In this document: positions 18,914 to 28,045 of the stretch, in pieces
Layout of the letters: every line of letters starts with the position of its first letter
Numbering within the stretch: position 1 is the stretch's first letter
DNA from: Burkholderiaceae bacterium
Lineage (GTDB): Bacteria; Pseudomonadota; Gammaproteobacteria; Burkholderiales; Burkholderiaceae_C
Reading direction: 5' to 3'
Assembly (NCBI GenBank): GCA_913776825.1
Contig: CAJYPV010000032.1
Coordinates: 248,001 to 312,000, forward strand
DNA: 64,000 bases
Program-made: the position numbers and the translations under genes
Notes under the pieces: model-generated
Seen by the model: only the letters and a program-made list of their open reading frames with translations
The model's database searches: none
What the model was told of the DNA's origin: nothing

Positions 18914-20605
18914 ATGTTGCTGAGTATTCAAGACCTGAAGGTCGCCTTCCGCATGGGCAAGGTCGACGGCCAGACCCAGCGCACGCTCGCGGTCAAGGGC
19001 GTCAGCTTCGACATCCCGGAGAACAGCACGGTGGCGCTGGTGGGCGAGTCGGGCTCGGGCAAGAGCGTGACCGCGATGTCCATCCTGAATCTGCTGCCCG
19101 ACAACGCCGAGCGCAGCGGTCAGATCCTGTTCCAGGGCCGCGATCTGCTGAAGACCTCGCTGCGGGAGCTGCAGTCGATCCGCGGCCGCGACATCGCCTG
19201 CGTGTTCCAGGACCCGATGAGCTCGCTCAATCCGGTGTTCCCGGTGGCCGACCAGATCATGGAGCCGCTGATCAAGCACCTCGGCCTGAGCCGCCGCCAG
19301 GCGCTGGTGCGCGCCGAGGAGCTGCTCAATGAGGTCGGCATCCCCGATCCCAAGCGTCGGCTCAAGAGCTATCCGCACGAGATGTCCGGCGGCCAGCAGC
19401 AGCGGGTGATGATCGCGGTGGCGCTGGCCTGCAGCCCCAAGCTGCTGATCGCCGACGAGCCGACCACCGCGCTGGATGTGACCATCCAGCGTCAGGTGAT
19501 GGAGCTGCTCGCCCGCCTCAAGGAAACGCACAAGATGAGCATGCTGTTCATCTCGCACGATCTGGGCGTGGTGGGCGAGATCGCCGACCAGGTCGTGGTC
19601 ATGCGCCATGGCGAGATCCGCGAGAAGGCGCCGGTCGCCGAGATCTTCCACCAGCCGCGCGATGCCTACACCAAGGCGCTGCTGGCCTGCCGTCCGTCGC
19701 TGACGGAGAACCCGGCCCGGCTGATGGTCATCGACGACCACATCGCCGGCCGCGGCGCGCAAGGCGGCGGCAAGGCCAAGGATCCGAATGCGCCGGTCAT
19801 CCTGGAAGCGAAGGGCCTGCGCAAGAGCTTCTTCTTCAAATCCGGCCTGTTCGGCAAGACCGAATTCAAGGCGGTCAAGGGCGTGGATTTCCAGCTGCGC
19901 AAGGGTCACACCCTGGGCGTGGTCGGCGAATCCGGCTCGGGCAAGACGACCATGGGCCTGACCCTGCTGCGTCTGCATGAACCCACCGGCGGCGAGGTGC
20001 TGTTCGAAGGCCAGGACCTGCTCAAGATGTCGGGCCCCGACTGGCAGAAGATGCGCCGCCGCATCCAGGTCGTCTTCCAGAACCCGTATGCGTCGCTGAA
20101 TCCGCGCTTCACCATCGCCCAGACCCTGCTGGAGCCGATGGAGATCCATGGCATCGGCGCCAGCCATGACGAGCGCCTGGCCACCGCCAGCGCGCTGCTG
20201 CGCAAGGTGGGTCTGGACGAGACCGCGCTGCCCAAGTATCCGCACGAGTTCTCCGGCGGTCAGCGTCAGCGCATCGCGATCGCGCGCTGCCTCACGCTTC
20301 AACCGGAAGTGCTGGTGCTGGACGAGGCGGTGTCGGCCCTGGATGTGTCGGTCCAGGCCCAGGTGCTCAACCTGCTGAAGGATCTGCAGGACGAGTTCGG
20401 CCTCAGCTACATCTTCATCTCGCACGATCTGGCGGTGGTGAAGTTCATCTCCGACGAGGTGCTGGTGATGCAGCACGGCGATGTGGTCGAACAGGCCGAC
20501 GCCCGTGACCTGCTGGCCGCGCCCAAGGAAGAGTACACACGCCGCCTGCTCGGCGCGGTGCCGCGCGGCTATCAAGGCACGGCCACGGCCTCGGCGGTGG
20601 CCTGA
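18914..20605 (+). CDS. Peptide ABC transporter, double-ATPase protein (DppDF/YejF type)
   Basis: Two ABC cassettes: [12 protein letters not shown] / [12 protein letters not shown] / [12 protein letters not shown] and [12 protein letters not shown] / [12 protein letters not shown] / [11 protein letters not shown]. Confidence 0.93.
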   Translation: MLLSIQDLKVAFRMGKVDGQTQRTLAVKGVSFDIPENSTVALVGESGSGKSVTAMSILNLLPDNAERSGQILFQGRDLLKTSLRELQSIRGRDIACVFQDPMSSLNPVFPVADQIMEPLIKHLGLSRRQALVRAEELLNEVGIPDPKRRLKSYPHEMSGGQQQRVMIAVALACSPKLLIADEPTTALDVTIQRQVMELLARLKETHKMSMLFISHDLGVVGEIADQVVVMRHGEIREKAPVAEIFHQPRDAYTKALLACRPSLTENPARLMVIDDHIAGRGAQGGGKAKDPNAPVILEAKGLRKSFFFKSGLFGKTEFKAVKGVDFQLRKGHTLGVVGESGSGKTTMGLTLLRLHEPTGGEVLFEGQDLLKMSGPDWQKMRRRIQVVFQNPYASLNPRFTIAQTLLEPMEIHGIGASHDERLATASALLRKVGLDETALPKYPHEFSGGQRQRIAIARCLTLQPEVLVLDEAVSALDVSVQAQVLNLLKDLQDEFGLSYIFISHDLAVVKFISDEVLVMQHGDVVEQADARDLLAAPKEEYTRRLLGAVPRGYQGTATASAVA

Positions 20606-20639
20606 CGGCCTGACGGCGTGAAGGCCTGAAGGCTTGACA
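20600..20639 (+). repeat. 8-bp tandem repeat, 5 copies, overlapping the ATPase gene stop codon
   Basis: gcctgacg gcctgacg gcgtgaag gcctgaag gcttgaca. Confidence 0.75.
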
Positions 20640-20851
20640 CGCCGATCCTCAGGGCGCCGGGAGGCGTCCTGGGATCGCGAGACCGCGCGATGGCGGCACC
20701 AGCCGTGTGCGGAACGACCGCTTATGCGCGCCTGGCGCTACCCGTCGGTGAACGGCTGCGTGGCGTCGCCACCGCTGGACCGGGATACGCCTCTGTTGGC
20801 GGGGCGCGCGCGCTCACTACACTCGGAGCCTCCCAGAAGTGAGGTGAGTCC

Positions 20852-22147
20852 ATGGCGTGGTTGATGCGCTGGCGGCAGGTGGCCGTCAGCCCGGAGCGGG
20901 CGGTTGCCCCGGATGAGCGGCTGTCCTGGCCGCAAACGGCGGTCTTGGGACTGCAGCATGTGATTGCGATGTTCGGCGCGACGGTGCTGGCACCGCTGCT
21001 GATGGGCTTCGACCCGAACGTCGCGGTGCTGATGAGCGGCGTCGGCACGCTGCTGTTCTTCGTGCTGGTGGGCGGACGGGTGCCGAGCTACCTCGGCTCC
21101 AGCTTCGCCTTCATCGGCGTGGTCATTGCGGCCACCGGCTACGGCGGCAGCGGCCCGAATCCCAACCTGGCGGTGGCGCTGGGCGGCATCGTGGCCTGCG
21201 GCGTGGTCTACACCCTGATCGGCCTGGTGGTGAGCGCCACCGGCGGCGCCTGGGTGGAGCGCTGGATGCCGCCGGTCGTCACCGGTGCGGTCGTGGCGGT
21301 GATCGGGCTGAACCTCGCGTCGGTGCCGATCAAGAACATGGCGCCCACGCCCTTCGATGCCTGGATGCAGGCCATCACCTTCCTGAGCGTGGCGGTGGTG
21401 GCGGTGGTCGCGCGCGGCATGCTGCAGCGTCTGCTGATCCTGGCCGGCCTGGTGCAGGCCAGCCTGATCTATGCGCTGCTGACCAACGGGCTCGGGCTGG
21501 GCAAGCCGATCGATCTGTCCGCCGTGATCGCCGCGCCGTGGTTCGGCTGGCCGCACTTCATGGCGCCGCGCTTCGAATTCCAGGCGATGGCGATGATCGT
21601 GCCGGTGGCGCTGATCCTGGTCGCGGAAAACCTCGGCCATCTGAAGGCTGTGGGCGCGATGACCGGCCGTGACCTGTCGCCCGACTACGGCCGTGCCTTC
21701 ATCGGCGACGGTCTGGCGACCATTGTCAGCGGCGCTTCCGGCGGCACTGGTGTCACCACCTATGCCGAGAACATCGGCGTGATGGCGGCGACCCGCATCT
21801 ATTCCACCGCCGTGTTCGTGATCGCTGCGCTGATGGCGCTGCTGCTCGGTCTCTCGCCCAAGTTCGGCGCGCTGATCCAGGCGATTCCGCTGGCGGTGAT
21901 GGGCGGTGTCAGCATCGTGGTGTTCGGTCTGATCGCGATCGCGGGGGCCCGCATCTGGGTCGATCATCAAGTCGACTTCCGCGACCCGCGCAACCTGATG
22001 GTGGCGGCGATCACCCTGGTGCTGGGCACCGGCGATTTCACGCTGAAGATGGGCAGCTTCTCGCTGGGCGGCATCGGCACCGCGACCTTCGGTGCCATCC
22101 TGCTGCATGCGCTGCTGGGTCGGGGACGCGCTCCCAGATCGCTCTGA
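20852..22147 (+). CDS. NCS2-family nucleobase:cation symporter (UraA/RutG-like)
   Basis: GLQHVIAMFGATVLAPLLMGFDPNVAVLMSGVGTLLFF; GTGVTTYAENIGVMAATRIYS. Confidence 0.9.
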   Translation: MAWLMRWRQVAVSPERAVAPDERLSWPQTAVLGLQHVIAMFGATVLAPLLMGFDPNVAVLMSGVGTLLFFVLVGGRVPSYLGSSFAFIGVVIAATGYGGSGPNPNLAVALGGIVACGVVYTLIGLVVSATGGAWVERWMPPVVTGAVVAVIGLNLASVPIKNMAPTPFDAWMQAITFLSVAVVAVVARGMLQRLLILAGLVQASLIYALLTNGLGLGKPIDLSAVIAAPWFGWPHFMAPRFEFQAMAMIVPVALILVAENLGHLKAVGAMTGRDLSPDYGRAFIGDGLATIVSGASGGTGVTTYAENIGVMAATRIYSTAVFVIAALMALLLGLSPKFGALIQAIPLAVMGGVSIVVFGLIAIAGARIWVDHQVDFRDPRNLMVAAITLVLGTGDFTLKMGSFSLGGIGTATFGAILLHALLGRGRAPRSL

Positions 22148-22212
22148 CGCCCGGCACGCGTTCAACGCTGGGCTTCAAGGACACCGCACCGACAACTCGG
22201 CATCTGCACACG

Positions 22213-24402
22213 ATGAGCATGGTGGTGAGCCCGCAACCCGCCCGACGATGGATGTCCCGCCCCGCGCTGGGACGGGCGCCATCGCGCGACACCGCCCCCG
22301 CAGCGGGACGCCGCGCCGTCGAGCGGTCGGGCGCCCGATCGCTCATGGCGTCGTGGATGCGGCCCTGGGCAGCGCCTGCGCTGGCCTTGCTGCTGCTCAT
22401 CGCGCTGGGCGGCTGCAAGGACCGTCCGCCGGATTCCCCCGGCCAGGCCGTCCAGGACCGCGCGCTGCGCGGCGAGCTGGAACAGCAGGAGCGCATCGGC
22501 ATCGCTCATCCGCAGACCCATGCGCAGGAACTGGCGCGCCTGGCCACCCGCAGTCCGGCCGGCAGCGCGGAGCAACTGGAAGCGATCAGCCAGCAAGCAG
22601 CATTGCTGGCTCAGTTGCGCGATCGCGCCGGCCATGAAGCGCTGCTGAACGATCTGAAGGACTGGCCCGCGCTGTCGCCGGTGCGGCGGCAGATTCCGCT
22701 CGCCACGGCGATCGCCCGTGCGCAATGGCTGAAGGCGAATGGCGAGTTGGGCGCGGGCATCCGGCTGCTCGGCACGAGTCTGGCGGAGCTCGCCCCGCGC
22801 GAGGCCGATCCGCTGCTGTTGTGGCGCGCGACGCTGCTGCTCGCCTATCTGCAAAGCGACTACGGCGAAGTGGATGCGGCGGTCGAGAACGGCACCAAGG
22901 CGCTCGACCAGGCCCGCGCGTTGGGATCGAGCTGGCGCATCGCCAACACCGAGACGACGCTCGCCTTCGCCTATTTCCGCAGCCAGCAGTTCGACCAGGC
23001 GAAACGGCTGGCGCAGGATGCGCTGGTGGCGGCGCGGCAAGACCCGGATCCGGTGCTGATGTACCAGGTCCACACGATGCGCGGCATCGTCCATTCGATC
23101 GACGACGACCCGCGCGTCACCCAGCAGGCCCGCGAACAGGCGCTGCAGTACGCGCGGGAAGCGCAGGCGCCCGGCCTGCAGGCGCTGGCGCTGGGCAATC
23201 TCGCGGACTTCGAACTGCGGCGCGACAACTACGCCCGCGCGCTCAAGATGGCCGAGCAAAGCCTGGCCCTGGCGCGGGATGCGCATGATGTCTCCACCGA
23301 GATCCTGGCCCGTCACAACATCGGCATCGCCAAGATCGGAATGCGGCGGGTGGAGGAGGGCAAGCGCGATGTGCTGCAGTCCATCACCATGACGGCTCAG
23401 CGGGAGGCCGGCAGCGACACCGCCGATGCCTGGCTGGAACTGGGCACCTACCTGGAGAAAGTCGACGACGTCGCCGGCGCGGTCGATGCGTACCACCGAG
23501 GCCGGCGCTTCCAGGACACGGTGCTGCGCGACGAGACCCGCAAGACCGTGCTGGAAGCGCAGGCGCGTTTCGAGGACCAGCAGCGGCAGCGCGAGATCCG
23601 TTTGCTGAATCAGGACAACCACCTCAAGGCCGAGCAGATCCGCAACCGCGATCTGCAACTCAAGCTGTGGGCGGAGGTCGGCGGCTGCGTGCTGGTGTCG
23701 GGCGCGCTGCTGGCCCTGGTGTATCGGCGCATCCGCCGCACCAATGCGGCGCTGGCGCAGACCAACGAATCGCTGCGCATGCAGAGCGAGCGCGATCCGC
23801 TGACCGGCCTCGCCAATCGTCGCCATTTCCAGCAGATCGTCGCCAGCCGAGCGCAAGCCGGTGAAGGGCTTCGCGGCAGTCTCTTCCTGATCGACATCGA
23901 CCACTTCAAGCGCATCAATGACCAATGGGGTCATGCGGCCGGCGACTCCGTGTTGATCGATGTCGCGCAGCGGCTGCGCGGCGTGCTGCGGGAGCAGGAC
24001 CTGGTGGTGCGCTGGGGCGGGGAGGAATTCCTCATCCTGGTCAAGTCCGAAGACACCGAGGACGCCCGCCAACTGGCCCAGCGATTGCTGGACCAGATCG
24101 GCGATCTGCCGGTCGACCACGGACCGTTGCGCTTGCCGATCAGCGCCTCGATCGGCTTCGCCAGCTTCCCGATCGCGCCGAACGGCCTGACGCCGTCGTG
24201 GGAGCGCGCGATCGATCTGGTCGACACCGCGATGTACATGGCCAAGGCGCACGGCCGCAACAAGGCCTACGGCGTGGCGGCGATGGGCGCCGACGATCTG
24301 GACGCGCTGCAGGTCCTCGCCGGACGGCTCGAATCGGCCTGGCATCAAGGCCAGGTGCAGCTCGTCAGCCTGCTGGGGCCGACGCCGGGAGAGCGGTCGT
24401 GA
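22213..24402 (+). CDS. TPR-containing diguanylate cyclase (GGDEF), putative lipoprotein
   Basis: Lipobox-like LLLIALGGCKD (alternative start 22345); TPR-like helices; TM segment; RDPLTGLANRRHF and RWGGEEFLILV. Confidence 0.85.
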   Translation: MSMVVSPQPARRWMSRPALGRAPSRDTAPAAGRRAVERSGARSLMASWMRPWAAPALALLLLIALGGCKDRPPDSPGQAVQDRALRGELEQQERIGIAHPQTHAQELARLATRSPAGSAEQLEAISQQAALLAQLRDRAGHEALLNDLKDWPALSPVRRQIPLATAIARAQWLKANGELGAGIRLLGTSLAELAPREADPLLLWRATLLLAYLQSDYGEVDAAVENGTKALDQARALGSSWRIANTETTLAFAYFRSQQFDQAKRLAQDALVAARQDPDPVLMYQVHTMRGIVHSIDDDPRVTQQAREQALQYAREAQAPGLQALALGNLADFELRRDNYARALKMAEQSLALARDAHDVSTEILARHNIGIAKIGMRRVEEGKRDVLQSITMTAQREAGSDTADAWLELGTYLEKVDDVAGAVDAYHRGRRFQDTVLRDETRKTVLEAQARFEDQQRQREIRLLNQDNHLKAEQIRNRDLQLKLWAEVGGCVLVSGALLALVYRRIRRTNAALAQTNESLRMQSERDPLTGLANRRHFQQIVASRAQAGEGLRGSLFLIDIDHFKRINDQWGHAAGDSVLIDVAQRLRGVLREQDLVVRWGGEEFLILVKSEDTEDARQLAQRLLDQIGDLPVDHGPLRLPISASIGFASFPIAPNGLTPSWERAIDLVDTAMYMAKAHGRNKAYGVAAMGADDLDALQVLAGRLESAWHQGQVQLVSLLGPTPGERS

Positions 24403-26609
24403 GCGCGCGGATCGGGCAACAGGCGTTGATGGTGTTGATGGCGCAGGCCGGGTCGGCGTGGCGGTCGGTCCGGCGCACGCTGACGACGGGAGGGCGTGGC
24501 GGGTCCGAAGAGACGCGCACGTCGAGCGCCACAACGCCCGCGCCGAGGCGAGCCGCGAGCCGGTCGCTCCTGCTGCGCGTTGGGTCGGTCCTCGCGCTCG
24601 CCGTCGGTGGTCTATCGGACGTCGCGCTGGCCACGCCGACGGCAGCGCATGGGCCGGACCGGGCGCTGGACCAGCAGCTCGGCCAATGGGACCGCCAGAG
24701 CTACAACGATCCGGTCGGCGCGTTGCGGGGACTGGCGGCGCTGCGCGCGGAGCCGCAGCATGCCGACCAGCGCCTGAGCATCGATTACCTGATCGGTCGG
24801 GTGCAGGCGGTGTCGGGCGATGTCGATCAGGCCCGGCGCATGATCGAGGCGCTGGACCTGCAGCCCGGCGGTCGACCGTTGGCGCAGGTGCTGCGGGCCG
24901 AAGTGCAGGATCGGGTCGGCTCGCCGATGAAGGCCGGCGAGTTGGCCCAGCAGGCCTTGACCGACCTGGAGCCCGCCTGCGCGCCGTCGGGTGGCGCCAT
25001 CCACAAACTCGGGCCGACGTGCCATTGGCGGCCCACCTATCACGCGATGCGTTTGCTGGCCCGGGCCGAGGGCGGTCGCGGGGAGCTGGCCTTCGCGGAC
25101 GCCCGCTTGCGTCAGGCGCTGGTGCTGGCCCAGTCGGTGCCCGACACCTACACCAGCGCGCAGACGATGGGCGTGCTGGCACTGTCGGCGCAATCGCTGG
25201 ACCAGCCCGCCATCGCGCAGCAATGGCTGTCGCAGGCCTGGCAACTCGCGCAAGGCGACACGGTGGCGATGGTGCGGCTGCGCATGATCGAGGCCACGCT
25301 GGCGTCGCGTCGCAACGACCAGTCGGCCCAGCGAGCGGCGCTTGAAGATGGCCTGCGTCTGGCGGCGCATGTGGACGTGCGGCGCGAGGTGGCGTCCATG
25401 CGCACCCATCTGGCCGATGCCTACATCCATTCCAACGAACCGGCCAAGGCCGCGGAACAGGCGCGCGCCGCCTTGCCGGTGGTGCTGGCCTTCGGCGATC
25501 AGCGGCTGGAGCGCACCTTGCGCCACAACCTGTCAGTGGCCCTGATCCAGTTGCGTCAACTGGAGCCGGCGCGGCGCGAGATCGAGCGGGTCAACGAGAT
25601 CGCCCGAGGCGACAGCGACCAGGTGCGCCGCAGCCTGCAATTGCGTGAGCTGGGTGAGGCCTATGCGCAAGTCGGCCAATGGCGCGAGGCGTTGCGGCTC
25701 TATCACGAGGAACGCGCGTTGACGGCCGAGACGACCCAGCGCAATCGCGAGTCCTCGCTCCAGCAACTGCGATTGAAGTACGACAGCGAAGCCAAGCAGC
25801 GCGATCTGGAGCTGCTGCGCCGCGACCAGGTCCTGAAGGGGCAGGAACTGGCCAACCGACGGTTGGCGCAGTTCGTCGGCATCGGGCTGGCGGTGCTGCT
25901 GGGCCTGTCGGTGATTCTGTTGGGCGTGATGCTGGTGCGGGTGCGTGATGCCAATCGTCAGCTCAAGCTGAATCAACGGCTGTTGCGGGCCCAGAGCGAG
26001 CGCGACCCGCTGACCGATCTGGCCAATCGCCGTCATTTCCTCGCGGTGATGGATCGCCAGACCCGCCAGGACTTCCATGGCGCGCTGCTGATGATCGACA
26101 TCGACCACTTCAAGATGGTCAACGATCGCCAGGGCCATGCGGTGGGCGACGCGGTGTTGTGCGAGGTGGCACGTCGCATCAGCGCCGCGGTGCGGGCCGA
26201 GGACCTGGTGGTGCGCTGGGGCGGCGAGGAATTCCTGGTCTTCGCGCCGGCGGTGGCGCAGGACCAACTGCAGCGCATGGCGGAGCGCATCCTGATGACG
26301 GTGGCGGGCGAGCCGGTCGCGACCGAGGACGGTCCGCTGCGCATCACCTGTTCGATCGGCTTCGCCCACTTCCCGCTGGCGCCCTCGCAACTGCCGCTGC
26401 ATTGGGAGCAGGCGGTGAACTGGGCCGACATGGCGCTCTACACCGCCAAATCCCAAGGTCGCAATCGGGCCCGCGGCATCCTTGCGGTGCAGGCCGGCGA
26501 TGCGCAGGCGTTGCTGCAGATCGAAGCCAACTTCGAGGCCGCCTGCAGCAACGGCCAGGTGAGCATGCAGACGTTGCTGGGGCCGGACGGCGACCGGCCG
26601 TCCGTCTGA
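24399..26609 (+). CDS. TPR-containing diguanylate cyclase (GGDEF), paralog of the preceding gene
   Basis: GTG at 24399 or ATG at 24429; signal-like N-terminus; RDPLTDLANRRHF, IDIDHFKMVNDRQGH, RWGGEEFLVFA. Confidence 0.85.
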   Translation: MSARIGQQALMVLMAQAGSAWRSVRRTLTTGGRGGSEETRTSSATTPAPRRAASRSLLLRVGSVLALAVGGLSDVALATPTAAHGPDRALDQQLGQWDRQSYNDPVGALRGLAALRAEPQHADQRLSIDYLIGRVQAVSGDVDQARRMIEALDLQPGGRPLAQVLRAEVQDRVGSPMKAGELAQQALTDLEPACAPSGGAIHKLGPTCHWRPTYHAMRLLARAEGGRGELAFADARLRQALVLAQSVPDTYTSAQTMGVLALSAQSLDQPAIAQQWLSQAWQLAQGDTVAMVRLRMIEATLASRRNDQSAQRAALEDGLRLAAHVDVRREVASMRTHLADAYIHSNEPAKAAEQARAALPVVLAFGDQRLERTLRHNLSVALIQLRQLEPARREIERVNEIARGDSDQVRRSLQLRELGEAYAQVGQWREALRLYHEERALTAETTQRNRESSLQQLRLKYDSEAKQRDLELLRRDQVLKGQELANRRLAQFVGIGLAVLLGLSVILLGVMLVRVRDANRQLKLNQRLLRAQSERDPLTDLANRRHFLAVMDRQTRQDFHGALLMIDIDHFKMVNDRQGHAVGDAVLCEVARRISAAVRAEDLVVRWGGEEFLVFAPAVAQDQLQRMAERILMTVAGEPVATEDGPLRITCSIGFAHFPLAPSQLPLHWEQAVNWADMALYTAKSQGRNRARGILAVQAGDAQALLQIEANFEAACSNGQVSMQTLLGPDGDRPSV

Positions 26610-26645
26610 GCGCCGCGGTCAGCGCTGCGGTCAGCGCTTCGGTCA
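26610..26645. repeat. 12-bp tandem repeat, 3 copies, between convergent genes
   Basis: gcgccgcggtca gcgctgcggtca gcgcttcggtca. Confidence 0.8.
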
Positions 26646-27428
26646 GATCGTCAGGTCGTAATCGATCGTCAGCGGCGCGTGGTCGCTGAAGCGCTGGTCC
26701 AGGTAGATGGCCTCGCGGGTGGCCAGATGCGCCAGGCCAGGCGTGGCCAGGTGGTAGTCCAGACGCCAGCCCACATTCTTCGCCCAGGCCTGACCGCGAT
26801 TGCTCCACCAGGTGTATTGATCCGGCTTGTCGTTGAGCAGGCGGAACACATCCACCAGGCCGGTGTCCTTCTCCAGCAGCCGGGTCATCCAGGCCCGCTC
26901 TTCGGGCAGGAAACCGCTGTTCTTCTGATTGCCTTTCCAGTTGCGCAGGTCGATCTCCTTGTGGGCGATGTTGATGTCCGCCACCAGGATGAATTCCCGC
27001 TCGGCGCGCAGTTGCATCAGGTAGGGATGCATCGCCTCCAGGAAGCGGAACTTGGCCGCCTGACGCTCCTCGCCGCTGGAGCCGCTCGGGAAGTAGCAGC
27101 TGATCAGGCTGAGCTTGCGGCCGGGCTTGTCGAAGCGCTTCTCCACCCAGCGGCCTTCGTTGTCGAATTCCTCGCTGCCGAAGCCGACGATCACATCGCT
27201 CGGCGTTTCCCGGGTGTAGAGCCCGACGCCCGAGTAGCCCTTCTTCTGCGCATAGTGGAAGTGCCCGCTGAGCTTGTCGTAGCCGCTGAATTGCGACTCC
27301 ACGACATCGGCCTGGGCCTTCAGTTCCTGCACGCCGACCACATCCGCGGCCTGTTGCGGCAGCCAGTCGAAGACGCCCTTGTTCGCGGCCGAGCGGATGC
27401 CGTTGAGGTTGAGGGTGATGAAACGCAT
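26643..27428 (-). CDS. xth: Exodeoxyribonuclease III
   Basis: MRFITLNLNGIRSAANKGVFDWL; VGVQELKAQ; ADINIAHKEIDLRNWKGNQKNSGFLPEERAW; FSDHAPLTIDYD. Confidence 0.93.
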   Translation of the reverse strand: MRFITLNLNGIRSAANKGVFDWLPQQAADVVGVQELKAQADVVESQFSGYDKLSGHFHYAQKKGYSGVGLYTRETPSDVIVGFGSEEFDNEGRWVEKRFDKPGRKLSLISCYFPSGSSGEERQAAKFRFLEAMHPYLMQLRAEREFILVADINIAHKEIDLRNWKGNQKNSGFLPEERAWMTRLLEKDTGLVDVFRLLNDKPDQYTWWSNRGQAWAKNVGWRLDYHLATPGLAHLATREAIYLDQRFSDHAPLTIDYDLTI

Positions 27429-28045
27429 GGTGCTGAACAGTGAGAACGAACGGAAGCGCACGGCGCCGTGGGCAGAGCCCGCCGCCGGGCGCCGGTCTGG
27501 AGAACGCCGCGCAAGCGGGCGTGCCGAGAGCCGGGCGGGCGGCAGTATCGCAAAGGCCGTCCACCGAAGTTGGCAGCAGCGCAAGACCGCGCCCGGCGCT
27601 CGCACCCGGCGCGCTCATCGGGGCGCTCGCCCGGGCGTCACGGCGCCGCTCATCCATCTGCCGATCGACCCGCCGCGCGCAGCGCCTGCCCGTCGTCGCG
27701 ACGCCCAACCCTGCGGCCGAGACCGTGGGCGCTTCCTGATCGCGGCGGGCGGCGAACGCCCCAATCCCGTACGTGTCCGTCACAAATGGGCCAAGGCCTG
27801 GTGCGGTGCAGTATTTCGGCAACAGTTCCTGCACCAACAGTGTGCGCAAGGTGACGGAGTGATGACGAACTTGCCAGAATCGCCCCCATTCGCGTCATCG
27901 GACGCCCCAGTTTTTGCCATTCGCGGCCATTGTTTGGCGTGGCTGGACCGTTCGGTCCGGCGCCATCGGCCCGCGGATGCGTGCCCCGGTTTCCCCTGTC
28001 TTTCTGACCTTTCCGCGACTTTCCGCCTTCCCCCGGAGTTCTCTG

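Noticed and set aside
18761-20575. 604-aa minus ORF
   Set aside because: Antisense to the double ABC ATPase.
23925-24398. N-terminal extension of the second TPR-GGDEF ORF
   Set aside because: Out-of-frame overlap with the GGDEF domain of the first gene; shadow composition.
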